Origin: CAMTUH01 sp947084935
GTDB lineage: Bacteria > Pseudomonadota > Gammaproteobacteria > Coxiellales > Coxiellaceae
Direction of reading: 5' to 3'
NCBI GenBank assembly: GCA_947084935.1
Contig: CAMTUH010000006.1
Coordinates: 124,001-188,000, forward strand
DNA: 64,000 nt
The notes beneath the pieces were generated by a model, which was not told the origin of the DNA, made no database searches, and saw only the letters and a program-made list of their open reading frames with translations. The position numbers were made by a program, and so were the translations under genes. This document shows positions 57,347-64,000 of the stretch, in pieces (the first letter of the stretch is position 1; the number at the start of each line of letters is the position of its first letter).

Positions 57347-58386
57347 CGGTCACTACCGAAGAACGCTTGGTAAATGCCGCCAGCGCCGATGAAGAGCGGG
57401 TCATCGAGCAAACTATTCGACCCCGACAGCTACACGAATACATCGGACAAAAAGCCGTTCGAGAACAAATGGAAATTTTTATTTCCGCTGCACGTTCTCG
57501 CCGCGATGCACTGGATCACGTATTAATTTTTGGGCCACCGGGCTTAGGTAAAACCACTCTCGCACATATTATTTCGCATGAAATGCAGGTCGGATTAAAA
57601 CAAACTTCCGGGCCCGTGCTCGAAAAAGCCGGTGATTTAGCGGCATTATTAACTAATCTGGAACCCAACGACGTTTTATTTATCGATGAAATACATCGCT
57701 TGAGTCCCGTGGTCGAAGAAATTTTGTATCCGGCACTGGAAGATTTTCAACTCGATATTATCATTGGTGAAGGACCTTCCGCGCGATCCATTAAATTGGA
57801 CTTACCGCCTTTTACGCTTGTCGGAGCAACCACGCGCGCGGGTTTGTTGACTTCACCGCTGCGCGATCGATTTGGAATCGTGCAGCGATTAGAGTTTTAT
57901 CACGCGCACGAATTGGTTGAAATCGTGAAACGATCGGCGAATATTTTCAGTATTTCGATTGACGACAACGGCGCCACAGAAATTGCGCGACGTTCCCGAG
58001 GAACACCGCGAATTGCAAACCGCTTGCTGCGACGCGTCCGGGATTACGCGCAAGTCAAAGCCGACGGTATCATCACAAATCGCATTGCGCAGGACGCCTT
58101 GAATTTATTAAACGTAGATGCCTGCGGTTTCGACGTGATGGATCGAAAATTACTGCTCGCGCTCATCGAAAAATTTCAAGGCGGCCCCGCAGGCGTTGAA
58201 AGTTTAGCGGCCACGATCAGTGAAGAACGTGGCACCATTGAAGACGTGATCGAACCTTATTTAATGCAAGAAGGATTTATTGTGCGAACACCGCGAGGAC
58301 GTCTGGCCACGCACAAAGCGTATGCCCATCTCGGCCTCCCGGCACCCGCATTGAAAGAACCGCAGCCCGATTTGGATTTACGGTAA
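57343..58386 (+). CDS. ruvB: Holliday-junction branch-migration ATPase RuvB
   Basis: A hexameric AAA+ motor (347 residues). Walker A is GPPGLGKTTLA, Walker B is LFIDEIHRL, sensor 1 is VGATTRAG and the arginine finger/sensor 2 region is RGTPRIANRLLRRVRD. The C-terminal winged helix is present (EPYLMQEGFIVRTPRGR). It is followed 1 base later by the MFS transporter gene. Confidence 0.98.
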   Translation: MTVTTEERLVNAASADEERVIEQTIRPRQLHEYIGQKAVREQMEIFISAARSRRDALDHVLIFGPPGLGKTTLAHIISHEMQVGLKQTSGPVLEKAGDLAALLTNLEPNDVLFIDEIHRLSPVVEEILYPALEDFQLDIIIGEGPSARSIKLDLPPFTLVGATTRAGLLTSPLRDRFGIVQRLEFYHAHELVEIVKRSANIFSISIDDNGATEIARRSRGTPRIANRLLRRVRDYAQVKADGIITNRIAQDALNLLNVDACGFDVMDRKLLLALIEKFQGGPAGVESLAATISEERGTIEDVIEPYLMQEGFIVRTPRGRLATHKAYAHLGLPAPALKEPQPDLDLR

Positions 58387-58387
58387 C

Positions 58388-59644
58388 ATGTTTCGCGTTT
58401 TTATTAATGTCTTTTCTCCGTTACTGGGCCTATTCATTCTGATACTGGGTAACGGTTTTTTCATGACGTACGTGGCCGTTCGATTAAATATCGAGGGCAT
58501 CACCCCCTGGCTGATCGGCGCGATGTCGGGTGCTTATTACGCGGGCTTAGTGATCGGTTCGTTTCGCATCGAGCCTTTTATTGTTCGCGTGGGCCACATC
58601 CGAGCGTACGCGGCTTTTGCTTCGTTGGTATCTGCACTCATTATTCTACAAGCTTTTTACGTGAATCCCTGGTGGTGGCTTCTACTGAGATTTGTCGGTG
58701 GTTACTGCATGGCGGGATTATTCATCACCATCGAAAGTTGGTTGCTCGTCAGCGGATCTCGAACGACGCGCGGACAAATCCTTTCGTTGTATATGATTAC
58801 CTTTTACGCGGCACAAGCGCTGGGGCAATTTTTATTGCACATGGGCAACCTCACGGGGCTCATGCCTTATTTAGTGGCTGCCCTGCTTTCAACGTTGTCG
58901 GTCGTTCCCTTAGCCATGACGCGCGTTCGTGCACCGTACCTCGATCAACCCTCCGTGCTCGGTCTTCGAGCGCTATATCGCGCATCGCCTATTGGAATTT
59001 CCGGCTGCTTCTGTTCGGGATTAATACTCGGCACGGTGTACGGACTGCTGCCCGTTTTTATTAATCAAGTACAACACTCCGTCGCCAATATCGCGCTATT
59101 GATGGGCGTGACTATTTTCGGGGGAATGGTGTTGCAATATCCGATTGGGAAGCTGTCCGATGCGTTTGACCGACGAATTATTTTATTAATAGTATCACTC
59201 TTAGCCCTCGTCATTTGCTTTCTTACGCTCACTCCTTGGATACAAGTACCGGGCGTGTTACTGGCACTGTTGTTTTTCTTCGGCGGACTTACTTTTACGA
59301 TTTACCCGCTGGCGATCAGTTACACCTGCGATCGCATGCATCAGAAAGACACGGTGGCCGCCACGCAAGGATTGCTTTTGGCTTACAGCGTCGGTGCATC
59401 GGCCGGCCCTTTCTTGGCGCCGGGATTAATGCACGCACTCGGCCCACAGGGTTTATTTATTTACTTTGGCATTATCACTATCTTATTGACGGGCGTGATC
59501 GTATGGCGCAGCATGACTACCCCCGCCGTCCCGGCTGATGAACGAAGGGCATTTACCCCCGTTCCACGCACGACTCCGGTGGGCACTGAGTTGAGTACGC
59601 AGCAGAAGCGCAAGGCTGCACCAGCGAAATCAGAAAGTTCGTGA
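58388..59644 (+). CDS. MFS transporter (YcaD-like)
   Basis: A 418-residue permease with 12 predicted TM segments. The family resembles YcaD/TetR-free drug transporters: GAMSGAYYAGLVIGSFRIE and FVGGYCMAGLFITIESWLL. A central cytoplasmic loop (LDQPSVLGLRALYRASP) separates the halves, and the last 35 residues are soluble. The substrate is unknown. It closes the ruv transcript; a palindromic cluster follows. Confidence 0.88.
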   Translation: MFRVFINVFSPLLGLFILILGNGFFMTYVAVRLNIEGITPWLIGAMSGAYYAGLVIGSFRIEPFIVRVGHIRAYAAFASLVSALIILQAFYVNPWWWLLLRFVGGYCMAGLFITIESWLLVSGSRTTRGQILSLYMITFYAAQALGQFLLHMGNLTGLMPYLVAALLSTLSVVPLAMTRVRAPYLDQPSVLGLRALYRASPIGISGCFCSGLILGTVYGLLPVFINQVQHSVANIALLMGVTIFGGMVLQYPIGKLSDAFDRRIILLIVSLLALVICFLTLTPWIQVPGVLLALLFFFGGLTFTIYPLAISYTCDRMHQKDTVAATQGLLLAYSVGASAGPFLAPGLMHALGPQGLFIYFGIITILLTGVIVWRSMTTPAVPADERRAFTPVPRTTPVGTELSTQQKRKAAPAKSESS

Positions 59645-59660
59645 TAGACTATGCTCCACT

Positions 59661-59787
59661 GCGTCATTGCGAGGACGCCCCGGACCTTGATCCGGGGCGA
59701 CGACATGGCAAACGCACTCAATTTAGCGACGTCCCGCGGCTTGTCCGCGGGATCCAGAATCCTAGATGCCGCGAACAAGTCGCGGCA
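59661..59787. repeat. Cluster of family A palindromes between MFS gene and tolQ
   Basis: Three perfect or near-perfect hairpins: CGCCCCGGA / TCCGGGGCG (59676-59699), TCCCGCGG / CCGCGGGA (59732-59752) and TGCCGCGA / TCGCGGCA (59767-59787). The first is preceded by TGCGTCATTGCGAGGACG. The second is nearly identical to 2829-2849, whose loop is CTTGA instead of CTTGT. Together they fill the gap before tolQ. Confidence 0.85.
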
Positions 59788-59858
59788 CGTTAATGGGGGG
59801 GCAAGAGGCTGCTAAATTTGAGTGCAATTACCACGGGTTAAAAATTTAGGAGAATACG

Positions 59859-60533
59859 ATGGGTACCGAACCCTCTTTGTGGAGCTTCATTGCTGATGCG
59901 GATTTCATTGTTAAAGTAGTTCTTCTGATATTATTTATTGCTTCCATTGCTTCCTGGGCCATTATTATTCAGCGATTTCTGTTACTCAAACAAACACGCC
60001 GTCAAATCCGAGAATTTGAACAATTGTTTTGGTCGGGCATTGATTTAACCCAGCTGCACAACCAACTTTCCGAAAAAACCAGCCCTTCATCCGGACTATC
60101 CACTATTTTTTTAGCGGGATTTACGGAATACACGCGCTTGCGGCAACAACCGGGCACCAGTCCCGATGCCCTCATGGAGGGGACGCAACGCGCGATGCGC
60201 ATATCCCAAATTCGTGAAACGGAACACCTCGAAAAAAATCTGTCTTTTTTGGCGACCGTGGGTTCAACGAGTCCGTACGTGGGCTTGTTCGGTACCGTGT
60301 GGGGTATTATGACTTCATTCCGCGCACTTGGAACCGTGCAGCAAGCCACCATCGCGATGGTAGCACCCGGAATTTCAGAAGCATTAATTGCGACCGCAAT
60401 CGGATTGTTTGCCGCCATTCCCGCCGTGATTGCGTACAATCGATTTTCCAGTGAACTTGCGCGTATCGCACAAAATTACGAAACTTTTCAAGAAGAATTA
60501 TCAACTATTTTACACCGAAAGGCATACAGCTAA
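59859..60533 (+). CDS. tolQ: Tol-Pal system proton channel TolQ
   Basis: An inner-membrane protein (224 residues) of the Tol-Pal machine that holds the outer membrane during division. Three TM segments are seen (about 15-37, 130-155, 165-190). VGSTSPYVGLFGTVWGIMTSF is the MotA/TolQ/ExbB signature, split here by one residue. TAGGAGAATACG before ATG is a good ribosome-binding site. It is directly followed by tolR with no gap. Confidence 0.96.
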   Translation: MGTEPSLWSFIADADFIVKVVLLILFIASIASWAIIIQRFLLLKQTRRQIREFEQLFWSGIDLTQLHNQLSEKTSPSSGLSTIFLAGFTEYTRLRQQPGTSPDALMEGTQRAMRISQIRETEHLEKNLSFLATVGSTSPYVGLFGTVWGIMTSFRALGTVQQATIAMVAPGISEALIATAIGLFAAIPAVIAYNRFSSELARIAQNYETFQEELSTILHRKAYS

Positions 60534-60992
60534 ATGTCGCGTTTCGCCCACAAATCCAATCACAAACGACCGTTGTCGGAAATCAACGTCGTGCCTTACA
60601 TCGACGTGATGTTGGTACTGTTAGTGATTTTTATGATTACCGCACCACTCCTCACGCAAGGCGTTAACGTTAAATTGCCTCAAGCCGCTGCAAAAACATT
60701 ATCACCCAAGCAGGAATCGCCGATTATCGTGAGCGTGGACGGCCGCGGGGATTATTATTTGAATATTTCCGAGGAACCCAGCCAACCGGTCTCTGCGCAA
60801 AACTTAATGACTCGCGTGGCTGCGGCGTTACAACTCGCTCAGCAAAACCACCAACAACGCGACGTGTACGTGAAGGGCGATGCCAACGTGGACTACGGGA
60901 AAGTCGTGCAGGTCATGGTGTTGTTGCAACGAGCCGGCGCCGATAACGTGGGCTTAATGACCCAAATTCCTGATAAAAAATCGGGTACTTAG
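60534..60992 (+). CDS. tolR: Tol-Pal system protein TolR
   Basis: A 152-residue single-TM protein (about 20-40) with a periplasmic domain. The conserved Asp in the TM helix lies in NVVPYIDVMLVLLVIFMI. The C-terminal DVYVKGDANVDYGKVVQVMVLL identifies ExbD/TolR. It starts immediately after tolQ. The usual next genes tolA, tolB and pal are not here; a repeat and an unrelated large membrane gene follow. Confidence 0.96.
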   Translation: MSRFAHKSNHKRPLSEINVVPYIDVMLVLLVIFMITAPLLTQGVNVKLPQAAAKTLSPKQESPIIVSVDGRGDYYLNISEEPSQPVSAQNLMTRVAAALQLAQQNHQQRDVYVKGDANVDYGKVVQVMVLLQRAGADNVGLMTQIPDKKSGT

Positions 60993-61002
60993 ACCGTAGC
61001 CT

Positions 61003-61036
61003 CGGTAAGCTTTGCGAACCGAGGAATTACACTAAA
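61003..61036. repeat. Short family B-related element after tolR
   Basis: GTAGCCTCGGTAAGCTTTGCG followed by AACCGAGGAATT; CCTCGG and CCGAGG can pair. It shares GTAGCCTCGG with the reverse complement of 37708-37748. The following 230 bases to 61266 hold no gene or clear promoter that I can recognise. Confidence 0.55.
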
Positions 61037-61266
61037 ACTTTAGAGACCCAATCATTTCTTCGAGCAAAGAACGAACCATGAGTTCATTAGCATCCGAATA
61101 CAGACCTTGTCATGAGCTTCCTTAGGGATTTCTTAAAAATCCAGGATAAAAATCCCAGTTTACAAACCCGTTCTCAAAATTTCCTTCCAATTTAATATTA
61201 ATTTAACCCCCACGCGTTATCATGACCGCATTCAACTAATAGCCCTCGTTGGCCTATCTAAAACTC

Positions 61267-63261
61267 ATGCGAAAAACAAGCACATTATCGTCCGTACCTA
61301 CTGAGGCAGTCATTCGAACCCTTCAAGATGAGATGACTGCTCCGCCGATCAACTTACACGGTTTACGCACGACGAATGGTATTATTCGAAAAATATCACA
61401 ACTCACCTCGCACGGAATTAGTAGCATCGCCTGCCTTCTCTTTTTCGGATTGTCAACCAAGGAAATTCCCCTGTGGCCTTTTGGATTGCCTTTTGCTCTC
61501 GCCGCTTATGCCGTCAATTACATGCAGATGGTGGTGGTGGACCAAATTTCAATTTCTCGTTATTTGCACTACATTAAAAATCTTGTCCTCGCCGTGCGAA
61601 ATGGCAGAACAGGAATAGAAGAATTACTGGGCGTTCATGAATTAGAAAATAGCTCAGAAAAATTCCTCGAGGGCAGCAAAAATATTTTCAATTTCCTCAT
61701 TCACGAAATACCAAAGCTCATTATCCTTCGCTACGTTTCTGCGATACCCGGTTCTCTCGCGCGCCAAGTTGGTTGGCTGGACCGTGAAAATTACGAGACC
61801 TTTTTGCAGTGGGCGATTATGGCTATGTTAGAACCGTCCGTGCACGATCGCATTTATGATCTCCGATTGCCTGCTTTCACGGACAGTGGAATTCGCGACG
61901 AGGAAACCCAGAAATTACGTAAAGCCGTCCGTGAAATTTTGAGGCAGAATTGTCGTGATGCCCAAGATCATCTCACGGATTCAAAAAATCTTGTTGAACA
62001 AATTCAGGACCAATCGGAACACCCTGATCTTTTTTTAGAGGCACTACACTACAGTAATAATACAGACAGCATTCACCTTTTATCTTCTCCCAGAACTTCA
62101 ACTATTCAAGCACTGTTGGCCGGCTTTCTTGCTCTTGTTTATGTTTTGTCAAACGCAGGTAATTACCGAGCCACGTGGGAAAACAATGCGGATCCAATGG
62201 CACAACGTATCGGTTCCATTTTGGGTGATGCCGGATTCGGAACCTTTATGGCACTACGCGCCGCTGAGGCACTCGCTCATCTGCTCAACAATCCTCGCCA
62301 TTTCGTTACCTTTTGTCGTCAGGAATGGCGAAAACTCTTACTCTTCGGCGTCAGCATTGCTATCGCGGCTTTTACTGTCGGAAGCACTTTGTCCGTGAGT
62401 CACGAAGAAGAAATTCCACTGCCCGATCTGTTCATCATTTTAGGCACTATTTTCGATAACACCAACTTTACTCTCGAAATATTATTGGCGCTCTTAACAA
62501 ACTGGCTGTTTCGAAATCGGGAATCAAACAGTCCTCAGCACCAGAGCGCCGTATTGGATCGATTTTTCGAAGAACTGGAAAAAGAGCTCAATCAATTATC
62601 CGACTCAGAATTTCTCGACTATTTGAGCCAGGTAAATACAGACACCTCTTGTTTGGAACAATATTTAGAATATTTTTATAAAATATTCCCGTGGGCGGAG
62701 AATTTGATCGCAAGTCAAATCATCAGCGCACTGAAAAAAAATCCACACGAAGCGATAGAAACCATCAATAAAACCGGGCGATTTGGCAAACAACGCATTA
62801 CATTGGAATTAGGTGCAAGCGCTTTGACGATGTTAGTGGCAACGGCGGGTTTTATTTCGTCGGAAAATACAATCCCACATATTTTATGTCAGTACTTGGC
62901 ACCCGCGGTATCGATTCCCATCGGCATTGCTACAACGGGATTATTTGGACGTCATCAGCACAGTACGCGGCGTATTGAAGAAAACTCAACAACTTACGCT
63001 CCTATCGATGAATCAGACTCGCCAGAACAATCCGTTTGCGAACCACCGCATTTCACCATAACTGCTGCAAAATACATTGCCCTACTGGGATTACCACTCG
63101 GCGTTAAATACCTCGGAGAATTAGCGAGTGAATGGGCGTTTGTAAATATTTTTAATCTGCCGCCGGAAACTGCTGAAGTTTTTGGAGAGCTCGCCGGAAC
63201 GGTCCTTGCAACCGTTGGCGCAGGATTGATTACTCATTCGATGACGCAGAGTATGCGTTGA
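61267..63261 (+). CDS. Unknown large multi-pass membrane protein
   Basis: Not recognised (664 residues from ATG 61267; TTG at 61249 adds 6). A soluble head (about 1-40) is followed by pairs of hydrophobic segments: about 45-95, 270-345, 360-410, 515-570 and 600-655. Between them lie charged, helical stretches (e.g. SEHPDLFLEALHYSNN and EELEKELNQLSDSEFLDYLS). Several pairs have similar Gly/Ala-rich patterns (AGFLALVYVLSNAGNY, GELAGTVLATVGAGLI), suggesting internal repetition. There is no signal peptide or enzyme motif. The tail overlaps the convergent L,D-transpeptidase gene by 32 bases. It is of unknown function and could be a translocated or surface-related protein. Confidence 0.65.
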   Translation: MRKTSTLSSVPTEAVIRTLQDEMTAPPINLHGLRTTNGIIRKISQLTSHGISSIACLLFFGLSTKEIPLWPFGLPFALAAYAVNYMQMVVVDQISISRYLHYIKNLVLAVRNGRTGIEELLGVHELENSSEKFLEGSKNIFNFLIHEIPKLIILRYVSAIPGSLARQVGWLDRENYETFLQWAIMAMLEPSVHDRIYDLRLPAFTDSGIRDEETQKLRKAVREILRQNCRDAQDHLTDSKNLVEQIQDQSEHPDLFLEALHYSNNTDSIHLLSSPRTSTIQALLAGFLALVYVLSNAGNYRATWENNADPMAQRIGSILGDAGFGTFMALRAAEALAHLLNNPRHFVTFCRQEWRKLLLFGVSIAIAAFTVGSTLSVSHEEEIPLPDLFIILGTIFDNTNFTLEILLALLTNWLFRNRESNSPQHQSAVLDRFFEELEKELNQLSDSEFLDYLSQVNTDTSCLEQYLEYFYKIFPWAENLIASQIISALKKNPHEAIETINKTGRFGKQRITLELGASALTMLVATAGFISSENTIPHILCQYLAPAVSIPIGIATTGLFGRHQHSTRRIEENSTTYAPIDESDSPEQSVCEPPHFTITAAKYIALLGLPLGVKYLGELASEWAFVNIFNLPPETAEVFGELAGTVLATVGAGLITHSMTQSMR

Positions 63262-64000
63262 CGTTACCGGGTTCTGCACCTTGATCAAATCCAATAATAG
63301 CTGGAATCCCAGTGTGTTCTTTGATAATTTCAGTGGCTTTTTTCCAATTGATTTTCGAATCTTCCTCGTCGTTATCTAACATACTATTAATCAACGCCTC
63401 AACCACGGCCGACGTATTGGCTAATTCCGCGCGCTCTTCTTCTAGCGGTAAATGCGCTGCGACATATAATTTCCTATCGTTCCAGCCAGCCACGTACGGT
63501 TGATTGATAATCAATACGCGGGTATCGACGGGCGTCATCGCAAACAATTCTTTAATATCTTCAGGATATAAATGAATGCACCCCGCGCTGCTGCGACGAC
63601 CCACGCTGCTCGGGTCATTGGTTCCGTGAATTAAATAAGTAGGTTTAGATAATCGCATCGCAAAATCCCCCAACGGGTTATCGGGACCCGAGGGCATAAC
63701 GCGCGGAACCGGATCGCCATGCTGCTCGCGGTATTTCATCACGCTCTCGGGCACCACCCACACGGGATTCACAATTTTTTGGATGATGCGTAACACGCCG
63801 AGTGGTGTTTGCCAATCTTCTTTACCAATTCCAATGGGATACGTATAGAAATAATTCTTCCCCTGCGGAAAATAATACAAACGCATGGTCGCTAAATTCA
63901 TGACAATGCCAGCTCGAGGAATATGCGGTAATAAAAATTGTGTGGGGATAATTAGAACGGTCCCCGGCGCGGGTTGATCCGGATTGACTTCCGGATTGGC
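63230..64000 (-). CDS. L,D-transpeptidase (YkuD), with upstream LysM-like segment; 5'-truncated by window edge
   Basis: The frame is open to the right edge, giving 256 visible residues; the ATG at 63901 is internal or an alternative. The upstream part PDQPAPGTVLIIPTQFLLP resembles the end of a LysM repeat. The YkuD domain has LIHGTNDPSSVGRRSSAGCIHL, split here: the His of IHGTN and the catalytic Cys in SSAGCIHL. The ErfK/YbiS group attaches Braun-type lipoprotein or forms 3-3 cross-links in peptidoglycan. The C-terminal about 80 residues are acidic and helical. It is convergent with the gene at 61267. Confidence 0.93.
   Translation of the reverse strand, partial: ANPEVNPDQPAPGTVLIIPTQFLLPHIPRAGIVMNLATMRLYYFPQGKNYFYTYPIGIGKEDWQTPLGVLRIIQKIVNPVWVVPESVMKYREQHGDPVPRVMPSGPDNPLGDFAMRLSKPTYLIHGTNDPSSVGRRSSAGCIHLYPEDIKELFAMTPVDTRVLIINQPYVAGWNDRKLYVAAHLPLEEERAELANTSAVVEALINSMLDNDEEDSKINWKKATEIIKEHTGIPAIIGFDQGAEPGNVNAYSASSNE

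Noticed and set aside
1..64000. tRNA, rRNA, tmRNA or riboswitch genes
   Set aside because: I checked intergenic gaps by eye for cloverleaf and known conserved phrases and saw none; a covariance-model scan (tRNAscan-SE, Infernal) would be decisive.

Overview
The window is a gene-dense bacterial chromosome segment. By eye its GC content is in the mid-40s percent. The housekeeping proteins and several gene orders are gammaproteobacterial: lepA-lepB-rnc-era-recO-pdxJ, yibN-grxC-secB-gpsA divergent from gpmI-envC-ctpA, rppH-ptsP-lgt-thyA, and yebC-ruvC-ruvA-ruvB next to tolQ-tolR. The mix of compact conserved operons, eukaryote-like or effector-like orphan proteins and many small palindromic repeats suggests a member of the Legionellales (Coxiella / Legionella / Aquicella-like). 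This placement is inference from gene content; no 16S rRNA gene is present.

Layout. 1-2.8 kb: gatA (cut by the left edge) and gatB. 2.8-5.1 kb: a repeat-rich stretch with a small GIY-YIG protein and three minor-pilin genes (pilV/pilW/pilX type); the last gene has a palindromic repeat inserted in frame. 5.1-17.1 kb: a slipin/NfeD pair, cysS-gltX, lpxH, then pdxJ-recO-era-rnc-lepB-lepA. 17.1-18.6 kb: an IS200-type transposase remnant and an orphan, effector-like gene. 18.6-23.4 kb: a CopB-type copper ATPase, tilS, accA and a ZIP metal transporter. 23.5-29.7 kb: a complete type I secretion set (ABC, HlyD-type and TolC-type proteins) with its probable substrate, a short RTX protein with an N-terminal retention-like module, encoded convergently. 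29.8-31.4 kb: a rhodanese tRNA hydroxylase (trhO) and an SDR oxidoreductase. 31.4-35.4 kb: an accessory island of lower GC, with a broken VOC gene, a class D beta-lactamase, an AbiE toxin-antitoxin pair, a GNAT acetyltransferase and possible GrpB and Nudix fragments. 35.4-47.6 kb: conserved envelope and metabolic genes. 47.7-51.9 kb: nrdA-nrdB behind a promoter region with a perfect DnaA box and two NrdR boxes spaced 32 bp apart. 52-61 kb: fmdB-like, DUF502, aspS, yebC, ruvCAB, an MFS transporter and tolQR without tolA. 61.2-64 kb: an unknown multi-pass membrane protein convergent with an L,D-transpeptidase that runs off the right edge.

Most intergenic gaps longer than 100 bp hold palindromic elements of a few recurring families. 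No tRNA, rRNA or CRISPR array was seen. The least explained items are the in-frame repeat insertion in the pilX-like gene, the effector-like 374-residue protein beside the IS200 remnant, the compact RTX/type I secretion locus, and the 664-residue membrane protein that follows tolR.
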